A stretch of DNA of 64,000 bases from Cenococcum geophilum 1.58. Taxonomy: Eukaryota; Ascomycota; Dothideomycetes; Gloniales; Gloniaceae. Both the position numbers and the translations under genes were made by a program. The stretch spans positions 1,798,001 through 1,862,000 of the forward strand of contig KV748195.1 of assembly GCA_001692895.1 (NCBI GenBank). The letters are read 5' to 3'. Positions within the stretch are counted from its first letter, which is position 1. Every line of letters starts with the position of its first letter. Below the pieces are notes generated by a model. The model saw only the letters and a program-made list of their open reading frames with translations. It did not search any database and was not told the origin of the DNA. Below, piece after piece: positions 47,094 through 58,656 of the stretch.

Positions 47094-47214
47094 AAAGATA
47101 TTAATTCCGCTTACCGCCCTTAACTAAGCTAATAGCGATTTTCCGTACTGGGCATAGAAAGTCCTAATTAGTTAATTTAGTAAGTAAGGTTAGCAGAACT
47201 CCATACTACCACCC
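47094..47214. repeat. Dispersed palindrome-centred module, copy 4
   Basis: Starts AAAGATATTAATTCCGC and ends CATACTACCACCC, like the copies at 7607, 27131 and 32777. It lies just inside the 3' LTR of a gypsy element, not within an LTR. Confidence 0.75.
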
Positions 47215-47261
47215 TAATTAGTCCGTATGGCGTTTCTTAGTAAAAATCTAGCTAATTAGAT

Positions 47262-47284
47262 AACTTTAACTACCGGTTAAAGTT
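47262..47284. repeat. Conserved 23-bp palindrome, copy 2
   Basis: Arms AACTTTAAC / GTTAAAGTT around TACCG; same position relative to pol and 3' LTR as at 11096 and 60454. Confidence 0.75.
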
Positions 47285-47329
47285 TTATAATATCTTAACC
47301 ACTATAAATTTTAACACGGTGGTCGGCTA

Positions 47330-50300
47330 TAACCTTAGCATAACTTTTCCTTATCTTATGCCTAGTCTAGGGATCCTAGCTTCTTAGGGTGTTACTTATA
47401 AAAGCGCTATATAGCCTATTCGCAAACCTTTAGGTCTTCTTCTAGCTGCTAGGTTATATCCTTATAATATTTCTATTTAATCTTATAAGTTAGGCCTTAG
47501 GGGTCTTCGTTATATATATTAAGGATTTTCTTAAACTCCTATTTATCTTCTATATTACTATTATCATCTCTCTCTACTACTCGTCCTTATATATTACGGC
47601 GCTCTATAGTATTAATATTTGCTTAACTAGGGATCTCTTTAGCAACCTAAAGGCGGACCTTAAATATATAGAAGAATTTATTTACTTAGATATAGTCTAG
47701 GAGGTCTACTATAATTACCCCTTAGTATACTACAAGTACGGGGTACAGGCCGTCCTATTTATCGTCTCATTTCTTCTTAAGTCTATTTATCTTTATATTT
47801 TTTAAGCTAACTATAACTATATCGCCTTTATAGAATAACGCGCTTTTATCCCTATAGGTATTAGTATTATCTTTATAGCGTTACTATAAAATCTAGGCTA
47901 GGGCCTTAAGCTATATTAATATCTGCTTAAAGCGGTTAGCCATAGAGTCTACGCAGAAGAACTCCTTCTTTACTTATACTAATAGTGTTAGTAAGCGGGA
48001 GCCAGTAGGCTTAATTTTAAGGTAAGGGTTAAAGCCATAGTTTATAAAAAATAGGGAGATGCCTATACTCTCGTTAACTTAGTTATTTGTAGCAAACTTA
48101 ATAAGCGGTAAGTAGTTAACCTAGTTATTTTATATAAAGCTAATAAAAGCATAGAGGTACTTATTTACAGCAGCGTTTATAATTTTAGTTTAGCCGTTTA
48201 TTTCTGGGTGCTAGGCTAAGCTTAGTCTTAAGGTTATTTTAAGGCGTTTACTTAGTCGTTGCTAGAAGTCGCTAATAAATTATATGCCATAATTAGAGAT
48301 AATTATGCTTAGTACACTATAGAGCTTATATACGTTATTAATAAAGCCGTTAACTAGCTCCTTTATTAAAAGTCCTATTACTAGAATAAGGTATTATATT
48401 TTAATTAGGCGGTCCATAATAATAAGGATATATTTATATGCCTTACCATAACATTAATATACTAGTAGCGTTATAATATAGTTAATTAAAATATCGGTTT
48501 ATAGGTAAGCGGGTAGTTCTAGTAGTTTTAAGAAACCGGGCGGGGTAGAATAGGGGGTCTTAGTACAAAAGTATAGGGCACAGTCTTTAATAAAGGTAGC
48601 CGTAAATTAGGAGATTCCTAGCTACTAGTATATTTAGTTTAAAAGGTTAAAGGTTTTAACCTAGCCGGGGTAACTAGCGGGGCTGCTGCTATAAGAGCGA
48701 TAGATAACTTCTAGGTGGAGGTTTAGGGTATTAGGAATAAAGAGACGTTAGCGGAAGTAGATTTATCCGTTAATAATACTATATTCTAACTTATTATAAT
48801 AAAGTAATTTCCTAATCTTCTTTAGCTAATAGCGAGCTTTCCGATTATATAGGGCCGCTACTATATCTCTTATAAGTTTATTCTCCTAGTATCCTATCTA
48901 AATTAACTTATTTAGTAACTTTTTGGCTATTTTAGGGTCTAGAGCGGCTATAAACTCCGTATTATTAGAGTTATGGGACTTATATAGCAGTTCTTCTAAG
49001 ATTATAGGGTTAATTTTCTAGGGCGGTATAATAACTTAAGCTTAGTAGCGGAGGCGTTTATTATTAGTGTCCTTAGGCCTTATTTCTAGTAGCCAGCTTA
49101 GGGTGTTAGGGAGCGTGGCTTTACTACTAGGTCTATATATAATTATAAAGTTAAACTATAAAAGGAACTCTGCTTACTAGACTTAGCGTTAATTTAACTG
49201 CTTAGTAGTTATAAACATCTATAGGTTTTTATAGTCGGTAATAATTTTAAACGGCTTTTTAGTCCCTTATAGCTCCGGAAGCCATTCCTTTAAAGCCTTA
49301 ATAATAGCTAAGAGTTCTTTATTATAGATTTTATAGTTATACTCTAGTATAGAGTGCTTTACAAAGAAGAATACAACCAGTTTTAATTTACTGTTATTAT
49401 TATATTAGGAAAGGACTCCGCCAAAAGCCTAATTTAATACGTCTATCTTTACCACTATCTTCTTTATATAGTTATAGTATGCTAGTACTAGTGCTAAGGT
49501 AAAGGCTCCCTTAAGGGCCTTAAACAATTTAGCTTATTTTAATCCCTATAGCCATCTAATATCCTTCTTTAGGAGTTTTATTATAGGTATAGCAACAGCA
49601 GAGTAGCCTTAGATAAATCGTTAGTAGAAATTCGCAAATCTAAGCAATTATTATAGTTCTTTAATTAATGTTAGGTCCTTCTATTTCTATAAGGCCTATA
49701 CCTTCTTAAAATCTATAGTTATGCCATTAGTTAAGATAATTAAGCCAAAGTATTTTGTTTTAGTTGAGTAGAACTTAGACTTATTAATATTAATCTAAAG
49801 TTTAGCATTACTAAGTCTTCGGATAACTTTATTTATATACTTAGTATACTTAGTATATATTTTAGAAAAAATAAGGACGTTATTAAGGTAAGCAGTGCAG
49901 TAGTTATTAAGGGCGTTATATAAAATATAATTAATATAGTTTTAGAACGTAGCGGGTGCGTTATAAAGGCTAAATAGTATAACTAGTATTTTATAGAGTC
50001 CAAACTGGGTAATAAATGCTATAAGCTACTTATAGCCCTCCGCAATCCGGATTTAGTTAAACGCAGTAATTATATTAAGTTTAGTAAAGTACTTAGCACT
50101 ATAAAGTGCGTTAAGTATCTTATAGATTAGTAGCAGTAGGTACATATTCTTAATAGTAACTATATTTAGGCCTTGGTAGTTATAGTAAATTTATATACTA
50201 CTACTAGGCTTAGCAGTAAGGAGGAGTAGTACGGCAGCTAGTAAGGTTAATTTACAGATAAAACCCTTATCTAGCATCTTATTAATTTACTTTTTTATAC

Positions 50301-53300
50301 ACCTAAGTTTAGTAGGTAAGAGTGGTCTATTTTTATAATATAGGGCCTAGTTTCTGGGAATAATCTTAATTTTATAGTCCTATAGTTAGTAAGGGGGTAG
50401 CTTATCTACGTTTTTAGGGAGAAAGTACTTAATATATTTACGGAACTCCTTTAGTAAATATTATAAAATATCTTTACGGGTTAGTCCTAGTTTGTCTTTT
50501 AGGAATTTTTTAATATTAGTATTAACTATCTTCCAGTATAGAGACTTAGTCTTAGTTTTTAGGTTTGTTTTAAGGAAATTATAAAAATAAGGGGGTAGCG
50601 CTTTACGGGCTTCTTTTATTATATAGTCGCCCTCTACTAGCCGGCAGAAAGACTTTTCTAATAGGTTTAGTACTTCTATTAGGCCTATAGGCAGCTCTTT
50701 AAGCAGCTATTAGTGTTTTTTTATTTAACTAGTTTTACTAGCTCCGCTATATAAATCCTTATTACCTTTACGCCTTTTTATTTATAGAACTAAGTAAAAT
50801 TAACGGCATAAGTATATCTAATAACGTCTAGTTTAGGGCGTGTTTAGTTCTCTAGTGCTATGGCTAGGCTAGCACAGCTTAGTCGGCCCTAGGGGGCGGA
50901 AACGTGGCGGCGGCCCTATATAGTATACGCGGGAGACAGATATAAGGTTAGGCGTTATAGGGGGGAGGCCTTAATTACTCTAGTTTTAGTCTTAGCTGTA
51001 AAGCCTTTAGCTATTATACGCGCGGTCATATATACGTATAACAAATAACTTAAAGTTAGGTATCTTATTAGCTAGCCTAGGTTAAGCGGGTATATATAGG
51101 GGGCTTATAGTTTTAGCAGTATTTTATTCTTAGGGGTAGAGTAGTAGTCTAGTCTTCTAGAATCTTTATTTTGTTTACTATATATATTAGCTTATTAGTA
51201 TTAGGTACCTCTTTTACTATTAGCTAATAGTATCTAAGCGTTAGCCGTGTAATATATCTATATAGTGCTACTCGGTTATAATTAGGGATATACTATAAGA
51301 GATAGTTATAGGCACAGTAATTAAAGTTAAACTTAAGCCCTAAAACGGGGAAGTTTATACTTAGGTTATACTTTTTAAGCTAGGGCATTCTAAGGATTAC
51401 TAGTGTTAAGGGTAATAACTTTATAATGTAGAAAAGTATAGATTCTATATAGTGGCCAATTATTATTTTTACTGTAAAGTAATAGGTAATAAAGCTAAAT
51501 TGGAGTCTATTAGTAAAACAGAGTGGTTTTAAAACTAGGAGTCTTTTTATTATAATATTATGCTTCTTTATAAGCGAGTCTTCGTCTATAAACGCTAGTA
51601 CTATACTACTACTATTAATAAGGCTTACTATTTTAATAAGAACTTCTAGGAGTAGGTTATATAGTAAGGAGAGGTAAGTCTAAATAAGGATGGAATTTCT
51701 ATTGTTATTTACTATTTTAAGATTAAATAGCAGCTAGCTTAGAATAAGGTTTAACTAATCTAGTAGTATAGATATAATTCTTTTATCCTCCTCCCTATAT
51801 AGTTCTAACCCTTAAAGGCGACTTAGTCTAAAGGTTAGCCTTTTAATAGCTGCGTTATAGGGCTTAGCTAGTAGCTATAGTTTTAGCTAGTATATCCTAA
51901 TATATTAGTCTCTAACGGTGTATATATGCTAGGGGGTACTTTACCAATAATATAGCCGGTCTTGCGGTTAGTAGTAATATAAAGTACTTATCTATAGTTT
52001 GCGTACGGGACTATTAGCTAGGGCTATATTAGGGAAGGAAATTATAGGAGTAGGTTTCTATATTTAAACCTACGTCCTTATCTGCGGTTACTGCCTTAAT
52101 TACTATCCCCTCTATTAAAGAATCCGCCGCGGCTAAGGGGGGGTTAGCGCGGTAGTATTAAAAGGGGATTTAGGTTTTACTAGGGGTTATAAGTATCTTT
52201 TTAGTAGCTAGGTTAACTATACGCTATATAGAGTCTGTTATTTATATAATGTCTTTAGACGTTATTAGAGAGGCTATTACTATTACTACTAAACTTAACG
52301 GCGTCTAGGTCTATTAGGTCATTCTATAATAATATAGGTTAATAGCCGCTAGCGGCACTTAGCTTAGTGGTATTTAACTTAGTATAGTAGGTATAGTTCT
52401 ATAGGTTATAAACAAACACATCTATCTACTTACTTTAGCCTTTATAGTTAGTATTACCAATCTTATAGCTAAGGGTAAAGGCTAGGTCCTTTATCTTAGA
52501 GGAAATATTCTTCTTAAGCAAATCCACTTTTTATTCCTCGGTCTTATTTACTTTAATTATTAACTTATTAAGCTCTACTTTCCAGAACTAATAGTTATAC
52601 TTACCTTAACTTAAGGTATCTAACTTATTTTTAGCCGCTTAGGTTATATCCATAGTCTTATAGTATCCTCTTATATATATAAACATAGACTCTTAGTTAG
52701 AAAAGGTCTATTTACTTAGGTTATTTAGGTATATACGTAGCGTATTAAGGCTATATTTAACATAGTTATAAGCTTTATCCATTAGCATGTCTAATATATA
52801 GAGGATTTTATTTATTAGTGTTTTAAAGTACTTTACATCCCTCTAGAAAACGCCTTAGATTTTTATTTCCTATATTTTAAAATTTTCTTATTTTTTAATT
52901 AGTAATCCCTTATCATTAAACGGGGTTAGATCTTTTACTTTACACTTTTTTCTATAGGGCTTAGTTAAAAGAGGGGAGCTAATAATAGGGTTCTTATTAG
53001 TAATAGTCTTAGTAAGTATAGTAATCTAAGAGCTTAGGTTTTATATAGTCTTGGTATATACGAGGGCTTACTATTCGTATTATTTAATATATAGTTTAAG
53101 TATCTTAAGGGAGTTAATTCTATGTTAAGCTTTTTTAAGTTAGGACTTTATAGCTTGGCCTTTACTATAGACGGCTTAAAGGCCGCTCTTAATACTGGTT
53201 AAGAAGACTGTATATATAGAGAGTTGCTAAAAGGTTCCTGCCATATTAAGGTCCTTTAGGTATTTAGGACCGTTTCTAATTACCTAGGTGATATTAGTAT

Positions 53301-53400
53301 AGGAGGTATTAAGGAGGCGGGCGAGCGCTTCGCGAGGGTTCGTCGGTAAGACGTCGTCTATATTATAGTCGCCCATTCTAAAAGATCTGGGTAAGGCAAT
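47330..53400 (-). pseudogene. Gag-Pol of gypsy element 46819-53784
   Basis: On the minus strand the RT box reads Y-L-N-N-V-L-I-F at about 49889-49866, from an expected Y-L-D-D-V-L-I-F with both Asp changed by RIP. RT precedes RNase H (about 49400-49000) and then integrase (about 48900-47800), the Ty3/gypsy order. Gag occupies the right part up to the 5' LTR. Stops occur every few codons, so single domains were placed by order and the RT motif only. A chromodomain-like end near 47650-47750 is possible but was not resolved. Confidence 0.7.
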
Positions 53401-53597
53401 CAAAATCTATAAGGCTGACTGTAATACTAAGATTGCTAAGACTTATACTAAGGCTATGCTAAGACTGTGCTAAGATTATCTGGGACTATAGTATGGTGTT
53501 GTCAGTCGCGCCAGGTCGCAATTATACTAAGAAAACGGAGATAGTAGACTAGAAAAAATAAAGATCGCGATGGGGTGCAATTAGAGATACCATAAAC

Positions 53598-53784
53598 TGT
53601 TACAGTGCTGCAATAAAGTAGACTAAATAACTACGTTGTGGTATAAAGAGGAGAAGAAGGTGGAAAGGGGGTATTGTATACAAATAGTAGGCCCGGCCGC
53701 TAAGGTACTAGTGGTGGGTCAGCTAACAGTAGGAAATAGTACGAGACAGTATAAAACAGTATGCGTCAGGTCAGTGCCGTAACA
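53598..53784 (-). repeat. 5' LTR of gypsy element 46819-53784
   Basis: 187 bp, the better preserved copy. Just inside it (left), the minus strand reads TTATGGTATCTCT, which could be the tRNA primer-binding site, though RIP makes this uncertain. Confidence 0.9.
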
Positions 53785-54207
53785 ATTGCCTTAATCTGGA
53801 GGCTTAATTGGCCTATTTTTACTAATAAGATATTTCCTTTTAAGGTATTTGGAAGCTCTACTAGTTAATATATTACTCTAGTGGTAATTAGTACTATATT
53901 TAATATTGTACTTCTAGTAGCAAAGCTTATATACTGCATAGATCTTTTCCGTTTCTATTTAGTAGACTTTATAGCAATACTTCTAAATATGCGATTGTTG
54001 GTCTCTTTTTAAGATAGGGGGTATATTAAAGCCAGGAAATGTAGCCCAATTAAGGCCTTTGTACTTGTCTTCGTCGGGTAATATATCTTAAGTAGTGTCG
54101 CGTTTAAAGGCGCGGCTATTAAGTTCGGCGGTATTTTGGAGCTTAGTAGGTACTTCTAATTAACTGGGAGGAGTAGAAGGTTTAGTGGAAACGGAATTAG
54201 TTTCCAT
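53785..54207 (-). pseudogene. hAT transposase, N-terminal part
   Basis: Starts at the ATG at 54207-54205 on the minus strand (M-E-T-N-S-V). It continues through Y-K-G-L-N-W-A-T-F-P-G-F to a BED-type zinc-finger region with E-T-E-K-I-Y-A-V-Y-K-L-C-Y, where the first Cys of C-K-L-C is replaced by Tyr (TGC/TAT type change). It then stops at the gypsy element border. It is continued at 46818 and below. Confidence 0.8.
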
Positions 54208-54787
54208 TTAATAAGATTGGGTAGTGGTAGTAGGATATTAAAGGCCTGCGCGGACGTGTACTTCTTAAATTTCACTGGGCTTGGCAGGTAAATATAACTG
54301 CATAATGCCTAAATACGGTTTAGTGGATGGGCGAAAAATGCCAATTTTGTAGGGTTCCTTACTAAAAAGGTTATAACTAAAGCATTTGGCGAGTATACCC
54401 TAAAGTATTCTACAAGCATATCTACAAAATATCTATACTAGAATTAATTAATTCAAATCAATCCGCCGAAACACTAGACTTGATTGATTTGATATCTATA
54501 GAGGGCTGATTTAGTATAGAATTGAATTGCTTTGTAATTCAATTCAAATCGGATTTGATGGGTTGATTTACTGACATGCCTGGTCGAGGGTGTCGATTGA
54601 GGAGGCGGAGCTATAGCAAAAAGTCGCGATAGAGGCTGCAGTAGAGGTGCTCACTTAAATCGCTCATTAAAGATTAATCGCGTATTGTGCGACGTCAGAT
54701 TCTAGGCTTTAATTTAGAGGCTTACCGAACGATTGGCTTAATTACAGCTTCAACTGAGCCTTGGTAGTAGCCGCCACTAATTACAAA

Positions 54788-55083
54788 ATGGTTAACACTA
54801 AAAGACGCACTGATACAAGAGATTCTGATCTGGCGTCAGTTCGCAACCGAACGACCCCTTAGTTAATTAAAAGCTTTAATATTGCTGCTGTCTATTTAAT
54901 TATTAAATTGCCAATAAAATACCGTCCTTATGCGGCCTAAAAAACGTCATACGTCTTCGGCTCTAAAGCCTCTAAGGCAGTAATTCGGGGGAGGACTCTA
55001 ATAGAGAATTTTCCTATATAATCAGCAGTTGGTTGATGGAGGAAGGGCAGAAACTTATGGTTATAACGTCATATATCGTGAAC
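54788..55083 (+). pseudogene. Possible relic ORF upstream of the GMC gene
   Basis: From ATG 54788 the frame reads M-V-N-T-K-R-R-T-D-T-R-D-S-D-L-A and stays coding-like (basic, few rare codons) for about 95 codons with several stops (TAG/TAA), all explainable by RIP. I do not recognise it. It may be a fragment of an old repeat. It is in the same orientation as the GMC gene but about 290 bp upstream. Confidence 0.25.
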
Positions 55084-55100
55084 TTTTTGCCTAACTTCCT

Positions 55101-55115
55101 AAATATATATATATA
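55101..55115 (+). promoter_or_regulatory. TATA-like element upstream of GMC gene
   Basis: An alternating A/T run (AAATATATATATATA) about 255 bp before the ATG at 55369. A CCAAT-like pentamer lies at about 55324-55328 on the plus strand. Core-promoter assignment is tentative because the flanking repeats are AT-rich too. Confidence 0.25.
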
Positions 55116-55368
55116 GGTGTTTTTAGTAGTGGCCTTCTGCAGTATTTCATCGGCATCGCAATATTAACGCGTTTTGATGAGGCTTGCTAATAAAATCACG
55201 CCAACTAGGGTGCCTATAGATGCCAACCTAGACAGGAGCGTCCAAAGCGCCCAATACGAAAGGTCCGATAGTACTCTAGGAGCTTGGAGAGAAAAATGAT
55301 AAAAGGAACAAATGTCATTTTCATCCAATTCAATGGGCTCCATCAAGGCATAGGCATTCCCTTGGTTG

Positions 55369-57231
55369 ATGATGCATTCTGTCACCTATTCTCTACTTCT
55401 TTCTTGGACGTTGGGAGTAGCATCCCAATCTATTAATATAACGTCATTCGACTACATCATTGCTGGCGGTGGTACAGCAGGCCTGGCGGTTGCGAATCGT
55501 CTAACTGAAGTATCTAATGTGTCCGTTCTCGTTATCGAGGCAGGCACGAACAATGTGACTAGCTGGGACTATCCAGGTGTACCGCAGAAATATGCTGGAG
55601 ACCGAAAGGAAACATACCCATCCGGTAAGGCTCTTGGAGGCTCAAGTCGTATAAACGGTACGTCAGCGGTTAAGTTGCCCAGATCATCACGGTATGGCTA
55701 ATTATGGCGATACAGGGATGGTTTATCTGCGCGCAGAGGACATTCAGATCGATCTGTGGGAGAAGGCCGGCTCCCTAGGATGGAACTGGGATTCCCTATG
55801 GCAATACTACAGAAAGAGCGAGGAGCTTGAAGAGCCCAGTCAACAAGCATTGGACAATGGTATTACCTACAACCCCGCCTTCCATGGTCACGGACCCGTC
55901 CACGTTTCGTTTTCGCGCAATCAAAGCGGCGGCAACTACCTCCGGCTGCTTAATGAGTCGTACCAATCCCTCGGCATCCCGTATCTCCTGGATCCTAATG
56001 GTGGCAATATGCGCGGTCTTTCCACATTCCCAAAAACATGGCGTAATACAGGAAATAACGTTGAAGTCCGCGAAAGTTCATTTACGGCATACCTCCAGCC
56101 AATCGAGAACCGGAGCAACTTGTACGTGTTAACGAATACAACAGTATTGCGAATTCTATGGGCATTACATAGTACTCTGGACCACGAGGTCGCTATTGGC
56201 GTCGAAGTTCTAGCAGCTGATGGCAGCGTTGAAACGTTCAACGCCACTAGAGAGGTAATCCTCTCCGCGGGGGCTTACAAAAGTTGTGTTATTCTTGAGT
56301 ACTCTGGTGTTGGAAATCCGCAGTATGTCTAAATCGTGGAAATTACTCGTGTGGGTAGGTGCGAATAATTGCAACTTATAGGGTTTTATCTAAGTACGAC
56401 ATCCCAACTAGAATATCCCTTCCAGGCGTCGGCGAGAACTTCCAAGATCAAACTAACGACCGAATACATTTTAACTGGAGTGGCACCCCTCCTTCCGGCG
56501 CATTCAGCACAGTTGCCTATCTCAATGTCCAGGACCTCTTCGGGAACGAGACTGAGTCTTTTGCGTCCTCCATCCGCGAAGAATTGCCTAAATACGCATC
56601 AATGATCGCATCGCAAAACAACAACGCAGTCAGCGCCTCCGAAGTTCTAGGACTCCTTCAACTACAGTACTCTTTAATCTTCGAGCAAAAAATGCCCATG
56701 ATGGAGTTGCTCAAGCAAATGAGCCTCGGAAGCCCCCTCATCTGTGAGTTCTGGAACGCGTTCCCCCTTTCTCGGGGCAATGTGCACATCAGCTCCTCGG
56801 ATCCACTCTCTGCACCCGCCATTAACCCTAACTTCTTCATGACCTCGTACGACCTTCAAGTTCAAATCGCCGCCGCTCGCTTCATCCGTCGGCTATACGC
56901 CGCCCCGCCTGTATCCGGCCTTGTTGCCAACGAAACTTCTCCGGGCCTAAACACCGTGTCCGTAAGTGGTGACAATTCAGCTTGGGAGAAGTGGATCAAC
57001 ACCGATTTTAGGAGTGCATGGCATCCGGTCGGAACGACGAGCTTGTTGCCAAGACAATTAGGCGGAGTGGTTGATGAGAGGTTGAAGGTGTACGGCACGG
57101 CAAATGTGAGGGTAGTGGATGCGGGGATTGTACCATTCCAGATCAACGGACATACATCCAGCGTGGTGTATGCGGTGGCGGAGAAGGGGAGTGATTTTAT
57201 TAAGCAGGATGCAGGTTTAGCGAATGCGTAA
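55369..57231 (+). CDS. Secreted GMC-family FAD oxidoreductase (three exons)
   Basis: Exons 55369-55657, 55716-56322 and 56382-57231 join to 581 codons. Introns are 55658-55715 (GTACGT...CTAAT...ACAG) and 56323-56381 (GTATGT...ATAG). Splicing restores the GMC signatures G-K-A-L-G-G-S-S-R-I-N-G-M and S-G-V-G-N-P-Q-V-L. Residues 1-20 form a signal peptide. The FAD-binding G-G-G-T-A-G is at about 33-38, and E-A-G ends at 59. The two catalytic-pair His residues of the family are present: W-H-P (His513) and N-G-H (His556), near the glucose-oxidase positions. Substrate is unknown: glucose/alcohol oxidase or choline-dehydrogenase-like. Two oddities: only six residues separate E-A-G from W-D-Y, where relatives usually have about 25, suggesting an in-frame deletion; and signature 2 has S-C-V in place of S-P-V. 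TTG at 55366 is not a likely start. It is the only gene here free of RIP damage. Confidence 0.9.
55658..55715 (+). other. Intron 1 of the GMC gene
   Basis: 58 bp, donor GTACGT, branch-like GGCTAATT near 55697-55704, acceptor ATACAG. The unspliced frame would break the first GMC signature after R-I-N-G. Confidence 0.88.
56323..56381 (+). other. Intron 2 of the GMC gene
   Basis: 59 bp, donor GTATGT, acceptor TTATAG. It contains an in-frame TAA. Its removal joins N-P-Q to V-L-S-K-Y-D as in homologues. The branch site is less obvious than in intron 1. Confidence 0.85.
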
Positions 57232-58012
57232 GTGGTGCAGTGTGGTCAACAGTCAGCCTACAGCGAGCTTTGAGGCCTTATAGCTGACTGACTGCGGTTA
57301 ATCGTATCGCTCGTTGTCCGCTATATCAAATTATGGTACGCTGATTGTAACGCTGTCAGCTCGCTTCCCCAATTAGGCAATTTATATAGATTTGATGGTG
57401 TTTTATTCCAGATTTTTGGCGGCACCTCTATATATACAAATATTAACGTTGCCCGATTAAAATTTCACCTTAATTCACCTATTATAGTGTTTGAATGTAG
57501 CTAAAATCGTCCTACGCGCCTAAAAAGGTAGGTAGGAAGGTCGTTAGTAAGACTATTAATAAGAAAGGTAGGAAGGCAGTAGTAAGGACTTGAGAGGCTT
57601 TATTTTAGTATTAGATTTTAATTAAATACAAAGCTTTATCAGATAGGTGGTCTATATATTAAGAGTATTTATATATTAAATTAAATAGATATTGCAATTA
57701 ATATATTGATTGAATCGATTGCTCCTTAGGAGTAGAGGAAATAAGTGACTATATAGATATCTACATGGAAGCAGCAGCGGTGTAAGTTATAGCTCCAGAA
57801 GGTAGATGTAAGACTAGCGAAAGAAACAAGATATTAGTAAAGGCAATAAGATATTAGTAGAGGCAGCGATAAAGGAATACGAAAGAATAGGCTGTAATTT
57901 ATAAGATTGTCAAGTGCAAGAGATTATAAAATTATGTAATTGTCTATCTGACGAGCATTAGTAAATATTGTTTACTAAGTTAGTATTCCTTCCCCCGCGT
58001 TCGGCTTATAGC
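57232..58012. other. Downstream spacer, no gene recognised
   Basis: Unmutated host-like sequence to about 57480, then increasingly AT-rich. A 'aaaggtaggnaggaagg'-type motif is repeated twice at 57522-57590. No frame with a recognisable product was seen on either strand. Confidence 0.5.
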
Positions 58013-58380
58013 TATCACGGCACTGGCGGAAAACGGCAGAACTTGGTTAGCAGAACTTGGCAAAACTTCGCGGTCACGTGACTAAAGGACCGCATAAAAG
58101 GACCCTACTTCGACCGGCGCTGCTCTGCTTCTCCTTTCCTTTCTCTAGCTTTAGACCTTTGTTTTTAGATAATCCAATTATATAGCCTTGCATGCGTCCT
58201 CCTTACTATACTTATCCCTTAATTAATTAAGTCGCTAATATTATCTAAAGCTTATACTACTCTTTCTTCCTAAAAAAAAACTTAAATATATTTATAAGAC
58301 TATAAATAGAACAAGGATATAGAATAGGACCCTAAGGATATTACTAGGACCATAAGGATAGAACCTAAAGGAAAAGAATT

Positions 58381-58519
58381 GTAACGGCGCTGGGGCACCG
58401 CCCCTATGACGTCTACATGCAGCCTAGTCAGGGGCTCGCCTAGAGACTTAGCTCGTGTATATAGACCTACCCTTTCCTCGACCTCCTTCTACTCCTTAGC
58501 TTAGTATCTTCGTAATACA
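58381..58519. repeat. GC-rich insert of about 140 bp, possible small solo LTR
   Basis: This piece starts GTAACGGCGCTGGGGC (TG if the preceding T is included) and ends near CGTAATACA. It keeps CpG/CpA-rich sequence in an otherwise TpA-rich leader. An exact target duplication could not be fixed (ATT on both sides is too short to count), so its nature is open. Confidence 0.3.
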
Positions 58520-58656
58520 GCATTCTATAAGCTTTGGTTTAGAAGTATTTATATAAGCCGTAACAAGAATAAAACTCTAAAGAAAGGACCTATAAGATAT
58601 ATATAGGTTAGAACTCCTAAAGAAATTACCTAAAATTACCTAATACCCCTATTACT

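Larger units (their letters stand above)
46819..53784 (-). mobile_element. Ty3/gypsy retrotransposon inside the hAT transposase
   Basis: The LTRs are 187 bp each (46819-47005 and 53598-53784) and start TGTTACAGTGC; the intact right copy ends GTGCCGTAACA. Flanking 5-mers are ATTAC (46814-46818) and ATTGC (53785-53789), which differ by one RIP-type G-to-A and are the target duplication. The interior, about 6.6 kb, is minus-strand gypsy pol/gag. The copy of the 120-bp module at 47094-47214 and the 23-bp palindrome at 47262-47284 lie between the 3' LTR and pol. Confidence 0.92.
44473..54582 (-). mobile_element. hAT DNA transposon split by a gypsy element
   Basis: Perfect 16-bp terminal inverted repeats CAGGCATGTCAGTAAA lie at 44473-44488 and (complement) 54567-54582. 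An exact 8-bp target duplication GTCGAGGG lies at 44465-44472 and 54583-54590. Both sub-terminal regions carry 'tttgatttgaattg'-type repeats. The interior encodes a minus-strand hAT transposase whose 5' part is at 53785-54207 and 3' part at about 44920-46818, separated by the gypsy element 46819-53784. Without that insertion the element is about 3.1 kb. TIRs are different from those of the small hAT at 25133, so two hAT families are present. Confidence 0.95.

Noticed and set aside
55164-55385. 73-codon minus-strand frame over the GMC start
   Set aside because: Antisense to the signal peptide and upstream region of the GMC gene; no recognisable product.
55694-56332. Frameshift in the GMC gene between its first and second open segments
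   Set aside because: The change of frame is fully explained by a 58-bp intron with GTACGT donor, CTAAT branch and ACAG acceptor; likewise the second change by a 59-bp intron.
56862-57146. Minus-strand 94-codon frame in the GMC C-terminus
   Set aside because: Shadow of the strongly conserved plus-strand W-H-P / N-G-H region.
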